DNA of 35,474 nucleotides from Massilibacteroides sp. (GCA_028708075.1 JAQVZS010000018.1:1-35474); one strand, 5' to 3'; counted from the stretch's first letter, positions 1 through 8,195 are shown. Notes: generated by a model not told the origin, from the sequence alone. A program made the numbers and translations.

Positions 1-8
1 TTATTAAA

Positions 9-16
9 TACTTTTG
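9..16 (+). promoter_or_regulatory. candidate -7 element of the ABC operon
   Basis: TACTTTTG matches the Bacteroidetes -7 consensus TAnnTTTG and lies 44 bases before the ABC ATPase start. The -33 partner would fall outside the window, so only half of the promoter can be judged. Confidence 0.35.
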
Positions 17-60
17 TTGGCCCAAGAAATAAAACTCACAGTAGTTTTTTAAATATTTAT

Positions 61-936
61 ATGGAAACAATCATATCGTGTGATAACATCACACATTACT
101 ACGGCAAAAGATTAATCTATCAGAATCTGAACTTTGAAGTGAAAAAAGGAAAGATTTTGGGACTTCTGGGGAAGAACGGCACTGGCAAAACGACCATTAT
201 CAATATCCTAAACGGCTATCTTAAACCGCGTTCGGGGGTTTGCCGTTTATTCGGAGAAGATATGGAACATATCAGCCCGGCGACTAAAGCACGCGTCGGT
301 TTGCTTTTGGAAGGACATATCCAGCATACTTATTTTAATGTTGAACAAATCGAACGATTTTACAGCCGGTTTTTCCCAAATTGGAACAGAAATGCGTATT
401 TCGAGCTATTGAAGAAGCTACAAGTGAGCCGGACACAAAAAATAAACACCATGTCGTGCGGTCAACGTTCGCAGGTTGCGCTCGGCCTTTTATTCGCCCA
501 AGATCCGGATTTGCTCATATTGGATGATTTTTCCATGGGGTTGGACCCCGGTTACCGCCGCCTTTTCGTGGAATATTTGAAAGAATACGCAACGGCAGAA
601 GGTAAGACGATATTCCTGACGTCTCATATCATTCAAGATATGGAAATGCTGATAGACGATTGTATCATTTTAGACTACGGACGGATTCTTATTCATCAGC
701 CGACGAAAGACATCATGGAGAATTTCCGGCGTTTCCGATTTGCGGCGGAAGTCGCGGAGATCACTCCTCAACCGGATTTGTGGAATACACAAAAGATCGG
801 ATCGGAATGGGAAACTTATTCTTTCCTGCCTACGGAAGAAATACGCCAATGTTTAACCCCCTTCGGTGTAAAAGACTTGCATGAAGACCATCTTTCTCTG
901 GAAGATGCCTTTATCGGACTTACGGGGAAGTATTAA
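61..936 (+). CDS. ABC transporter ATP-binding protein
   Basis: This is a 291-residue cytoplasmic ATPase that should power the membrane partner encoded next. The Walker A motif GKNGTGKTT is near residues 37-45, the signature is the degenerate MSCGQ near residue 137 (canonical LSGGQ), and Walker B plus D-loop read LLILDDFSMGLDP. The switch His is in LTSHI. About 80 residues follow the nucleotide-binding domain, as is common in exporters of the Ccm/Nat/Cu-processing type with separate permeases. The ATG at 61 is the first in frame. The permease starts 15 bases downstream, so the two are probably co-transcribed. The substrate cannot be read from the sequence; an export or envelope-maintenance role is an inference from family resemblance. 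Confidence 0.9.
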   Translation: METIISCDNITHYYGKRLIYQNLNFEVKKGKILGLLGKNGTGKTTIINILNGYLKPRSGVCRLFGEDMEHISPATKARVGLLLEGHIQHTYFNVEQIERFYSRFFPNWNRNAYFELLKKLQVSRTQKINTMSCGQRSQVALGLLFAQDPDLLILDDFSMGLDPGYRRLFVEYLKEYATAEGKTIFLTSHIIQDMEMLIDDCIILDYGRILIHQPTKDIMENFRRFRFAAEVAEITPQPDLWNTQKIGSEWETYSFLPTEEIRQCLTPFGVKDLHEDHLSLEDAFIGLTGKY

Positions 937-951
937 ATAAAAAATATTTTT

Positions 952-1623
952 ATGTACAAAGCACTATTTTATAAAGAATGGGCCAAAACAAAACGGATGA
1001 TTTCTCTTTTAAGCTTCGTCTTTCTGGCGTTTGTGACCTATGCGTTTATCAATACCGGACAATGGTTTCGCGTCGGAGGAGCGGTTGAAGTCTGGTCGAG
1101 CGTCATTTTAAAAGATTTATTCATCCTGCCTTCCTGGATCGACACGCTGCCTCTTTTGGCAGGACTCCTACTGGGATTTTCTCAGTTCGTCCCTGAAATG
1201 ACGGATAAGCGGCTCAAACTAACCTTACATCTACCCTTACCGGAATTTAAGATTATCGCAACGATGTTGGCATACGGATTGTTTGTTTTATTTCTTTTGT
1301 TTCTGGCTACTTGCGTAATTCTACAAATCGGTTTGTCGTTTTATTACCCACATGAAATAATGATGTCCATGAATTTGAAAATTGCGCCTTGGCTATTAGC
1401 AGGATTGACCGGCTATTTATTTTCCGCCTGGATCTGTCTTGAACCTGTATGGAAACAACGCGTGTTTAATGCGCTAATCGCCATCTGTATCTTAATGCTC
1501 TTTCATTTCGAAGAACGTTCTGGCGCCTATGTTCCTTTTCTACCTTGGTTAGCCGGGTTCACCGTAATCAGTTTCAGTTTTCCGTTTTACTCTGCAGCAC
1601 GCTTTAAGGAGGGGGCACAATAA
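952..1623 (+). CDS. ABC transporter permease, membrane subunit
   Basis: This 223-residue protein has about six hydrophobic segments, beginning near residue 17 (LLSFVFLAFVTYAF) and ending near residue 210, and almost no soluble domain. It follows the ATPase by 15 bases, which is the main evidence that it is the membrane half of the same transporter. It is short for an ABC-2 permease, so a homodimer is likely. The motif PEMTDKRLKLTLHLPLP after the second helix is the cytoplasmic coupling-like loop seen in this Bacteroidetes family. I do not recognise a substrate-specific feature. Confidence 0.8.
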   Translation: MYKALFYKEWAKTKRMISLLSFVFLAFVTYAFINTGQWFRVGGAVEVWSSVILKDLFILPSWIDTLPLLAGLLLGFSQFVPEMTDKRLKLTLHLPLPEFKIIATMLAYGLFVLFLLFLATCVILQIGLSFYYPHEIMMSMNLKIAPWLLAGLTGYLFSAWICLEPVWKQRVFNALIAICILMLFHFEERSGAYVPFLPWLAGFTVISFSFPFYSAARFKEGAQ

Positions 1624-1642
1624 CTAGCTTGCTATCACAAAA

Positions 1643-1945
1643 ATGATGAATAATAAAACAACAATACCTTTCTTGATCCTGCTTTTGGAAACTGTCAGTA
1701 AATGGAATAGCATATCCAAAGGGTTATTTCCCTACTATTTAACATTCGAATCTTCGGATAGTGACTATATTTATCCGCGTGTTCATTTCTCTTCTTTTTA
1801 CGGATTTGCGGTAAACGCTTTATTCGCATTAGGTGGAATATTTATCTTAAAAAGAAATCGCCGTTTATGGAACAATGGTTTTATCTTATTGTTCAGATTG
1901 GCAGGACTAATCGGCTTGTTGTTGTTTCCGGAATACAAAAAATAA
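1643..1945 (+). CDS. short membrane protein, possible internally deleted DUF4857 remnant
   Basis: The ORF is 100 residues and starts 19 bases after the permease. It has a short hydrophobic N-terminus (IPFLILLLE), then LFPYYLTFESSDSDYIYPR followed by one or two C-terminal transmembrane segments. From memory, a DUF4857 membrane protein of about 380-400 residues often occupies this place in Bacteroidales, and its C-terminus has a similar FPFxLTF...YPR pattern before a last helix. The ORF looks like the two ends of such a protein joined, with the middle of about 280 residues missing. This is inference without alignment. It could alternatively be a short functional subunit. Reading frame and spacing are intact. 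Confidence 0.5.
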   Translation: MMNNKTTIPFLILLLETVSKWNSISKGLFPYYLTFESSDSDYIYPRVHFSSFYGFAVNALFALGGIFILKRNRRLWNNGFILLFRLAGLIGLLLFPEYKK

Positions 1946-1974
1946 AATAATGAATACTAATAAACTTAAGAAGA

Positions 1975-2520
1975 ATGAAAAAGATCGTATTATTGACTAT
2001 TCTTGCCTTAGGACTGGCAAGTTGCGGAACGAAAAGCGGAGAACAACAAAGCGTTTCCATCGACCCGAAAGAAACAACGGCTTCAGACCTGAAAACCTAT
2101 GAATTGAACGACTTGCTGAGTAACGCGGAAAGCCTGATTGATAAAACGGTAAAAGTTCGTGGTTATGTTACGCATACCTGCAAACATTCCGGTAAAAGAT
2201 GCTTCATTGTCGGAGAAGATCAAAAAACCTCTTTCCGCGTTGAAGCAGGTGGCGAAATCGGCGGATTCAACCGTGAGTTAGCAGGTTCGGAATTAGAAAT
2301 TACAGGAGTTGTAAAGGAACGCCGATTGACAAAAGAGTATATCGACCAATATGAGAAAGAGGTAAACGAACAAAAAGTAGAAGAAGACGGTTCGGCAGAA
2401 ACCTGCGAAGCTGAATTGAGCAATATTCAAGAAATGAGAAACTGGATGAAAGCCAATAATAAAGACTATTATTCCATCTACTACATGAACGGCATCAGTT
2501 ATGACGTGGTGGAAGAGTAA
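1975..2520 (+). CDS. lipoprotein with OB-fold-like domain and His/Cys cluster
   Basis: The 181-residue product begins with a lipoprotein signal whose lipobox LASC places the lipidated Cys at residue 17, so it should be membrane anchored outside the cytoplasm. Residues about 43-115 (LLSNAESLIDKTVKVRGYV ... LEITGVV) resemble the OB-fold nucleic-acid-binding-like domain found in many Bacteroidetes lipoproteins. The conserved-looking cluster H67-x-C69-x-H71-x4-C76 (HTCKHSGKRC) could bind a metal. The C-terminal third is charged and helical. Its 3' end overlaps the PepSY gene by 20 bases. I do not know the exact function; metal or redox sensing in the periplasm is a guess supported by the cluster and neighbours. 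Confidence 0.75.
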   Translation: MKKIVLLTILALGLASCGTKSGEQQSVSIDPKETTASDLKTYELNDLLSNAESLIDKTVKVRGYVTHTCKHSGKRCFIVGEDQKTSFRVEAGGEIGGFNRELAGSELEITGVVKERRLTKEYIDQYEKEVNEQKVEEDGSAETCEAELSNIQEMRNWMKANNKDYYSIYYMNGISYDVVEE

Positions 2521-3052
2521 TAAAATAACCAAATGGCTTCGTATTCTGCATCGCGACTTGGGTTTTTTAATGGTCGGAGTTTGCCTCGTTTATGGGGTTT
2601 CGGGCATCTTGTTAAACCATATGAAGGGGAAAGACCCGGCATTTAAAACAATCGAAGCTGAAGTCAAAGCGCCGGCCGGATTATCGAATGAGGAATTAAT
2701 GACTTTTTGGGCAGACCATCAGGAATTGCCGACGTTAAAGAAAATCTTTCCCATAGACGACGACTTTTCCCGCCTGATGCTAGCAGGTGGAGTTGGGGTG
2801 TATAATTCGGTCACCGGCCAAATCGATTATGAAATGCACAAACGCAACGCGTTGATTTATTGGATCGATAAGTTGCATTACAACCAGATCAAAGGCTGGA
2901 GCATTATGGCGGATTTCTTTGCTGTTTCGCTCATCTTTTTTGCCGTTTCCGGTTTATTTATCGTAAAAGGGAAGAATGGATTGGCTGGTTCCGGAAAGTG
3001 GTATCTGATCGTAGGACTATTGATTCCCGTTTTATACGTGATGCTCGCGTAA
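2501..3052 (+). CDS. PepSY-associated transmembrane protein
   Basis: This is a 183-residue membrane protein of the PepSY-associated TM type. A helix at about residues 18-38 follows LRILHRDLGFL, a periplasmic PepSY-like domain spans about 45-120, and two further helices lie at about 137-155 and 165-183. Possible ligand residues are His in ILHRD, LLNHM and KLHYN. Related proteins often sit beside TonB receptors for iron or other metal chelates and are thought to act as inner-membrane reductases or partners. The start ATG at 2501 lies inside the lipoprotein gene (20-base overlap), suggesting translational coupling; a terminator follows at 3101-3134. Confidence 0.8.
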   Translation: MTWWKSNKITKWLRILHRDLGFLMVGVCLVYGVSGILLNHMKGKDPAFKTIEAEVKAPAGLSNEELMTFWADHQELPTLKKIFPIDDDFSRLMLAGGVGVYNSVTGQIDYEMHKRNALIYWIDKLHYNQIKGWSIMADFFAVSLIFFAVSGLFIVKGKNGLAGSGKWYLIVGLLIPVLYVMLA

Positions 3053-3100
3053 AATTCACAAAAAATAAAAAAGGACAGGCTGTAGTTTTTTAATATAGTA

Positions 3101-3134
3101 AACCCCGAAAATTGGATATGAAATTTTCGGGGTT
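3101..3134. terminator. bidirectional Rho-independent terminator
   Basis: A perfect 13-bp stem (AACCCCGAAAATT, 3101-3113, with 3122-3134) encloses an 8-base loop. It sits between the convergent PepSY gene and TonB receptor gene. The minus-strand side is followed by a T-rich run; the plus-strand T-tract is weaker. Confidence 0.85.
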
Positions 3135-3179
3135 CTCCTCAATTAAAGATTCTCCAAAAGAAATAAATTAATATAAAAG

Positions 3180-5582
3180 TTACAACAAGTTACCGATTTT
3201 CACGCCGAAGAACAACGTACGGGGCAAAGCCGGCCCATACACGTACGACGGATCGCGGTCGGCTCCCTTATCAAAGTCGCTTTGGAAAGAATTAAACATA
3301 TTTTTAATCCCCCCAAACCATTGCATAGTCACTCCCTTTCCCAGAGGCATATCGTAATGCAATTTCAACCCAGCATCAAAAAAAGGATCCGACTTACGCA
3401 ATTCGCCAGCATTGCTGACAGCTCCTTTGGGCAGTTCGGTGCCGTAATAAGGGACAAGCATCTTACCGGTATAATTCCCGGTAACCGATAAGCCGAATTT
3501 AGGCGCAAATCCCCAGTCCGCCGTAAAAAAACCATACGTATCCGGCGTCCGGAAAAATTTCTTTTCATTGAAATTGTCATCCCCTTCCTTGTATTTACTA
3601 GATTGCGCAGTAAATCCTAAATTGATAAAAAGCTTTTGGCTCGGATATAATTTCAGTTCTAGGTTAACACCCTTTACGGTCGCCCCGTTTTTTGAATTTA
3701 TACGTGTATAAATCACTGTTCCGTTTTCATCCGGTTCTCCGATTTCGTTACGGAAAGGATTATGTAACGTCGTATAAAAACCTTCCACTAAAATTCCCGT
3801 ATTCATCGAGCCAATTACCCGATTAAAATCGAGCGAAGCCGTATAACTGGTGCTATTTTCCCGCTCCAGATCCGGCGCGTTCTTATTGATCACCTGACGT
3901 GAGCCGGAAGTTTCTATATGCAAATCTTCATCAAAGATTTGCGGAGCACGATAACCACGCGAAACGCCGACACGCGTTTGCAAAGACGTCGTCAAATCAT
4001 ACATAATGCTGGCGCGGGGAACAAACACGTTGCCCGACTTATCCCCGTCCTCCGCCTGCTTATTGTCGATCGAATAATGTTCGACTCTCGCACCGGTAAG
4101 AAATTTGAGCCGTCCGTATTTAATTTCATATTGCGCGAAAACACCTGTTGTCAATAACGACTGGTCTGAAACAATCGTATTGGGAATATGCGGAACAGAA
4201 ACAATTTGCCCGTTCTCAATCACAGCATTTTTATAATCCGGATACCCTAATTTTTTATCTTTCAGATAAGAACCCGTATGTTCCACCCCACCGATTAAAG
4301 AAGAAAGCCCAAAGATCGCTTTATATTGCGCTCCTATATTGTAGGTTTTATCCTTCGTATTCCCATAGTCACTCAACGACTGGTTTGCTCCGTAATACGA
4401 ATCCCGGTCAAGATATTGCCCCGAAGCAAAAATAGAAAGCATATCGCTTTCACGAAGATATTGTTCGAAAGTCAAGTCACCTACCACCATATCATGCCGC
4501 ACAGCCTCTGCCACATCCCGCTCATGCAACGGGCGATCCTGCATATTCCCTCCGTCACGGCTTTCGCGAATATTGAAAAAATTCAAACTGATCTTATTCC
4601 TGTAAGCCGGGCGGTGAAACAGACGCGCCCCGATTACCGTGTTTTTCATCGGAGCAATCTCAGAAAAACCATCGTCGTTGTGATCATACATTTTACGGTC
4701 GCGCATATTCCCGAAAACAGCGATCCCCGTACGGTGATCGTCCGTTACCAGCGAAGCATTAAACGAGGCATTATGATCGGCCGTCGGGCCGTTAGAATCG
4801 TCTATCCCGGTTCCAATTAAAGACAGATTGTAGCCCGCTTCAAACGAATTCACTGTAGGATCTTTCAAAATCAAATTCACCGTCCCGGCAATGGCATTCG
4901 AACCATAAAGAACAGAACCTCCCCCGCGAACCACTTCGATCCGTTCCAACATATTGGCCGGAATCAACTCCAGACCGTAAACTCCCGCAAGCCCACTGAA
5001 AATCGGACGACTATTGATCAATATCTGCGAATACGGACCTTCAAGTCCATTCATCCGTATTTGAGAGAAGCCGCAATTTTGACAATCGTTCTCATAACGA
5101 AGTCCGGTACAATAATTTAACCCTTCACCTAAAACCGTCGATTGCGTCGTCGAGAAATTTTTTGCATTCAACGTATTGACAATTACGGGCGCCTCCATCC
5201 GTTTTTGAACCGTACGTCCAGCGGTTACCACCACCTCATTTAAATTCAACGCATCTTCTTCCAACACAAAATTCAATTCGATTGTTTTGTTTTTACGTAC
5301 ATTCACCGTCTGTTCTTGCGTGACGTACCCCAAACTAGTCGCAACAAACGTAAATTTCCCTTCCGGCAAATTCTTCAAGGCAAAATGTCCGGTAGCATCT
5401 GTTGTCGTACCAATTGTCGTATTTTTTAAAAAGATAGAAATATAAGAAAGATGCTCTCCCGTTTTTTTATCGATCACATGGCCGAAAACATTTGCATCAG
5501 TCGGAGAAAAAGAAGGATCTCCTTCCGCTTTTACCGTCAGACAGCAAAACAGGGAAAGAAAAATATATATATAATATTTCAT
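3180..5582 (-). CDS. TonB-dependent outer-membrane receptor
   Basis: This 800-residue receptor should import a scarce ligand through the outer membrane using TonB energy. A signal peptide covers about residues 1-19, a carboxypeptidase-D regulatory-like domain about 30-108, a TonB-box-like EVVVTAG is at 116-122, the plug spans about 125-240, and the beta-barrel runs to the C-terminus. Cysteines at 158, 167 and 170 (CQNCGF) are in the plug and may form a disulfide or touch a metal ligand. The plug motif NGLEGPYSQILI is typical of FepA/Cir-like receptors (COG4771 type), but the ligand is unknown. A His-rich membrane protein is encoded upstream on the same strand, which favours a metal or metal-chelate substrate. 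The ATG at 5582 directly precedes the signal peptide. Confidence 0.93.
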   Translation of the reverse strand: MKYYIYIFLSLFCCLTVKAEGDPSFSPTDANVFGHVIDKKTGEHLSYISIFLKNTTIGTTTDATGHFALKNLPEGKFTFVATSLGYVTQEQTVNVRKNKTIELNFVLEEDALNLNEVVVTAGRTVQKRMEAPVIVNTLNAKNFSTTQSTVLGEGLNYCTGLRYENDCQNCGFSQIRMNGLEGPYSQILINSRPIFSGLAGVYGLELIPANMLERIEVVRGGGSVLYGSNAIAGTVNLILKDPTVNSFEAGYNLSLIGTGIDDSNGPTADHNASFNASLVTDDHRTGIAVFGNMRDRKMYDHNDDGFSEIAPMKNTVIGARLFHRPAYRNKISLNFFNIRESRDGGNMQDRPLHERDVAEAVRHDMVVGDLTFEQYLRESDMLSIFASGQYLDRDSYYGANQSLSDYGNTKDKTYNIGAQYKAIFGLSSLIGGVEHTGSYLKDKKLGYPDYKNAVIENGQIVSVPHIPNTIVSDQSLLTTGVFAQYEIKYGRLKFLTGARVEHYSIDNKQAEDGDKSGNVFVPRASIMYDLTTSLQTRVGVSRGYRAPQIFDEDLHIETSGSRQVINKNAPDLERENSTSYTASLDFNRVIGSMNTGILVEGFYTTLHNPFRNEIGEPDENGTVIYTRINSKNGATVKGVNLELKLYPSQKLFINLGFTAQSSKYKEGDDNFNEKKFFRTPDTYGFFTADWGFAPKFGLSVTGNYTGKMLVPYYGTELPKGAVSNAGELRKSDPFFDAGLKLHYDMPLGKGVTMQWFGGIKNMFNSFQSDFDKGADRDPSYVYGPALPRTLFFGVKIGNLL

Positions 5583-5626
5583 TGTACTTTTTTAATTGAT
5601 TATTAGACGATAATAAAAATATACTT

Positions 5627-5655
5627 ATCTATCCGAATACGATTTCCGAATAGAT
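5627..5655. promoter_or_regulatory. direct-repeat / inverted-repeat operator candidate upstream of the TonB receptor
   Basis: Two copies of TCCGAATA start at 5632 and 5645 (13-bp period), and the whole is bounded by ATCTAT (5627-5632) and ATAGAT (5650-5655). The block lies 45-75 bases upstream of the receptor start, beside an AT-rich TATATTTT stretch that resembles a -7 element. This is the placement expected for a repressor or activator site. No regulator is identified. Confidence 0.4.
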
Positions 5656-5676
5656 TAAACTTATTTGTAATTTCAT

Positions 5677-6051
5677 TTATATGGCAAAAATGAAAGGAGG
5701 GGAACGAGGATTAAAAAGAGCGATATAAGAAGTGAGCGGATTGAAATCCAGTCCACGAAAATGTATTTTCCGGTAAAACAGCATTTGAGAAATCGTCCAG
5801 ACAACAAAAAAAACAGCTCCCGTCATCACCATATGAGAGAGTACTGCAATCAAAGCAAATTCCGTTTTGTTATGCGTATGAGTAGGATTTCCTTGACTAT
5901 CTTTTTGGTACGGGTGGGAATGGACAATCGTTGTATGATTGTGCACATGAGCATGCGGAAAGAATGTTATCCCGGAATAATAAAACACGAAAAGAATCAG
6001 GAATAAAATTCCTAACACAAAATTCCGTCTGTTATTCGCTGACTGTCTCAT
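5677..6051 (-). CDS. His-rich two-helix membrane protein
   Basis: The product is 124 residues if it starts at the ATG at 6051 (MRQSANNRR), which puts positive charges before the first helix and has an AAGAAGA ribosome-site-like stretch upstream; an in-frame ATG at 6102 would add 17 residues. Two transmembrane segments flank a loop of about 32 residues with eight histidines (HAHVHNH, VHSH, THTH). Such loops commonly bind Zn, Ni, Cu or Co. It precedes the TonB receptor gene by 94 bases on the same strand. A metal buffering or sensing role in the periplasm is inferred. A weak TTAGTTTG -7-like site lies at 6092-6099 on this strand. I do not recognise a named family. Confidence 0.75.
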   Translation of the reverse strand: MRQSANNRRNFVLGILFLILFVFYYSGITFFPHAHVHNHTTIVHSHPYQKDSQGNPTHTHNKTEFALIAVLSHMVMTGAVFFVVWTISQMLFYRKIHFRGLDFNPLTSYIALFNPRSPPFIFAI

Positions 6052-6132
6052 TGGTCTTCTTAAAAACAGCGCGAAAATACATACATTTTTCCAAACTAAC
6101 AATCCCTATTTGTCGGTAAAAAGAGACGAAAC

Positions 6133-6324
6133 TCACATCGAAAGACGCTGTAGTTCGCCTTCACTCATTTGATTCACCCGCAAATTCCGTTTATAAGCCA
6201 GATTCAATCGTTCCAAAACAGCTGCGATCTCTGCGTCCGTTTTCGGCAAATAACTCAGCGAACATGCTAAACGTAAATTTTCAATCGCCGACAAAGCTTT
6301 TAATATTTGTTCTGCGCTCGCCAT
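6133..6324 (-). CDS. small hypothetical protein
   Basis: The ORF encodes 63 residues from the ATG at 6324; a TTG at 6348 could add eight more. The sequence is helical and soluble (ALSAIENLRLACSLSYLP, then DAEIAAVLERLNLAYKR), with no signal peptide or membrane segment. It lies 81 bases upstream of the His-rich protein gene on the same strand and might head that operon. The palindrome at 6323-6350 overlaps its start codon. Length and amino-acid composition are compatible with a real gene, but I do not recognise a family and chance is possible. Confidence 0.45.
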   Translation of the reverse strand: MASAEQILKALSAIENLRLACSLSYLPKTDAEIAAVLERLNLAYKRNLRVNQMSEGELQRLSM

Positions 6325-6350
6325 TTGTCTATAAATTTGAATAGACAAAT
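6323..6350. promoter_or_regulatory. 10-bp palindrome overlapping the small-protein start
   Basis: ATTTGTCTAT (6323-6332) and ATAGACAAAT (6341-6350) are perfect inverted repeats around the 8-base spacer AAATTTGA. The site includes the first two bases of the ATG of the minus-strand small ORF, so it could be an operator or an mRNA hairpin that hides the start. Confidence 0.5.
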
Positions 6351-6644
6351 TTATAATTTATTTTTTTCATTGATTTCACAAATTCCGACAACAGGAATAT
6401 TGGCAATTTCTTTTATATTCTTCAAATTTTTATAATCGTATAAAAAAATTGATGGATTCTAAGTTATATAACAAAAAATGTAAACAAGATAAAAAATGCG
6501 GCAATTGAAGGATGAATTATTTTCTTTTTCCCGTTTACCTGCTAAAAAATCTTTTCGTTTGCTTCGATCCCTACCTAAAGCAAAAGGTTTCCACTATATT
6601 TGTACAAAACAAATTACTTTTGTATCGGAAAATAACAGGAATAT
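6325..6644. other. 320-bp divergent intergenic region upstream of porX
   Basis: This is the only stretch above 300 bases without a confident gene. It is strongly AT-rich. It holds the palindrome at 6323-6350, two -7-like elements for porX at 6595-6602 and 6615-6622, and a 51-codon plus-strand ORF (6496-6651) that overlaps the first codons of porX in another frame. I see no tRNA-like fold or strong terminator in it. Confidence 0.6.
6595..6622 (+). promoter_or_regulatory. candidate porX promoter elements
   Basis: TATATTTG (6595-6602) and TACTTTTG (6615-6622) both fit the Bacteroidetes -7 consensus TAnnTTTG. The first gives a leader of about 35 bases, the second about 15. No clear TTTG lies 19-21 bases upstream of either. 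Confidence 0.4.
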
Positions 6645-8195
6645 ATGGTAACAAAAAAAGACAGAATTCTTTGGGCAGACGATGAAATTGATCTTCTAAA
6701 ACCGCATATCTTATTTCTGGAAGATAAAGGATATGAGGTTGTTCCGGTCGTCAGCGGAAAAGACGCTATCGATTGCTGCAAGGAAGAACTTTTTGATATT
6801 ATCTTCCTGGACGAAAATATGCCTGGTCTAACTGGGCTGGAAACACTTGCCCAAATTAAGGAAATCAATCCAACGGTTCCGGTAGTCATGGTAACGAAAA
6901 GTGAAGAGGAAAGCATCATGAATCAGGCGATCGGGAACAAGATCGCGGATTATTTGATTAAGCCCTTCAATCCGAACCAACTACTGTTGTCCATCAAAAA
7001 ATATGTACACAAGCAGGTTATTATCACTGAAACAGCCACAATAGGATATCAGCACGAATTTGGACGTATAGGCAGGCAAATCAGTGAAACTCTTTCCATT
7101 GAAGAATGGCAAGAACTATATAAAAAAATCGTCTATTGGGAGCTTGAATTGGAAAGCAGCCAAACACAAATGGGCGATATGTTATACATGCAAAAAAAAG
7201 AAGCAAATCATGCTTTCGGAAAGTTTATCAAAACAAATTATACGAATTGGATAAAAAGGCCGGACGAACGTCCGTTAATGAGTCCAGATTTATTTAAGAA
7301 AAAGGTATTTCCAATGCTGGACGAAGGCGAGAAAGTTTTTTTTATTTTGATCGATAATTTCAGACTGGATCAATGGCGCATAGTCAAAGATTTGCTGTCT
7401 GATACGTTTTCGTTCGATGAAAGTCTTTATTTCAGTATATTGCCAACGGCAACACAATATGCACGTAATGCCATTTTTTCCGGATTAATGCCGCTTCAAA
7501 TCGAAAAAATGTTTCCCGAACTTTGGGTGGATGAAGAAAGTGAAGAGGGGAAGAACCTGAATGAGTCGCCTCTGATCCAAACACAAATTGAACGCTTCCG
7601 GAAAAAATATACTTTTTCTTATAATAAGATAAATGACTCTGCCAACGGAGAAAAATTGTTGTCCAATATCGCTTCCTTCGGGCATAATCAATTAAATGTC
7701 GTCGTACTTAATTTTATCGATATGCTTTCGCACGCACGTACGGAAATGAAAATGATCCGTGAACTGGCACAGAGCGAAGCGGCTTACCGCAGTCTGACGC
7801 GTTCATGGTTTCAGCATTCGACCACATTGGACTTGTTCCGCCGAATTGCGGACAAAGGCTACAAAGTTATTCTTACCACGGACCACGGAACTATACGGGT
7901 AACCGATCCGTTGAAGGTAATCGGGGATAAAAACACAAACACCAATCTGAGATATAAAGTCGGAAAAAACTTGAATTATAATCCTAAAGAGGTATTCGAC
8001 GTACGTAATCCGCAGGAAATAGGACTGCCTTCACCTAATCTTAGCAGTAAGTATATTTTTGCGTTAAACGAATCGTTCCTTGCATATCCAAACAATTACA
8101 ACTATTATGTGTCATATTATAAAAACACGTTTCAGCATGGCGGAATTTCCATGGAAGAAATGATGATTCCATTTATTACCTTGTCCCCTAAATAA
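6645..8195 (+). CDS. porX: PorX-type response regulator with PglZ domain
   Basis: The 516-residue protein has an N-terminal receiver domain (about residues 6-120) with acidic pair D12/D13, phosphoacceptor D56 in LDENMPG, the Thr of VMVTKSEE and Lys of LIKPF. A helical linker leads to a PglZ/alkaline-phosphatase-like domain (about 205-516) with metal-binding signatures such as [10 protein letters not shown] and TTDHGTIRV. PorX of Porphyromonas gingivalis, of nearly identical length and architecture, works with PorY and SigP to control type IX secretion genes, and its PglZ domain has been reported to hydrolyse nucleotide substrates. There is no DNA-binding domain, consistent with acting through a partner. 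tsaE follows after 23 bases. Confidence 0.93.
   Translation: MVTKKDRILWADDEIDLLKPHILFLEDKGYEVVPVVSGKDAIDCCKEELFDIIFLDENMPGLTGLETLAQIKEINPTVPVVMVTKSEEESIMNQAIGNKIADYLIKPFNPNQLLLSIKKYVHKQVIITETATIGYQHEFGRIGRQISETLSIEEWQELYKKIVYWELELESSQTQMGDMLYMQKKEANHAFGKFIKTNYTNWIKRPDERPLMSPDLFKKKVFPMLDEGEKVFFILIDNFRLDQWRIVKDLLSDTFSFDESLYFSILPTATQYARNAIFSGLMPLQIEKMFPELWVDEESEEGKNLNESPLIQTQIERFRKKYTFSYNKINDSANGEKLLSNIASFGHNQLNVVVLNFIDMLSHARTEMKMIRELAQSEAAYRSLTRSWFQHSTTLDLFRRIADKGYKVILTTDHGTIRVTDPLKVIGDKNTNTNLRYKVGKNLNYNPKEVFDVRNPQEIGLPSPNLSSKYIFALNESFLAYPNNYNYYVSYYKNTFQHGGISMEEMMIPFITLSPK

Noticed and set aside
4326-4820. 164-codon plus-strand ORF inside the TonB receptor gene
   Set aside because: It is antisense to a clear receptor coding frame, has no recognisable domain, and is explained by codon bias.
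5761-6119. plus-strand ORFs opposite the His-rich protein
   Set aside because: They mirror the His-rich gene; the minus frame has two helices and patterned His repeats, the plus frames none.
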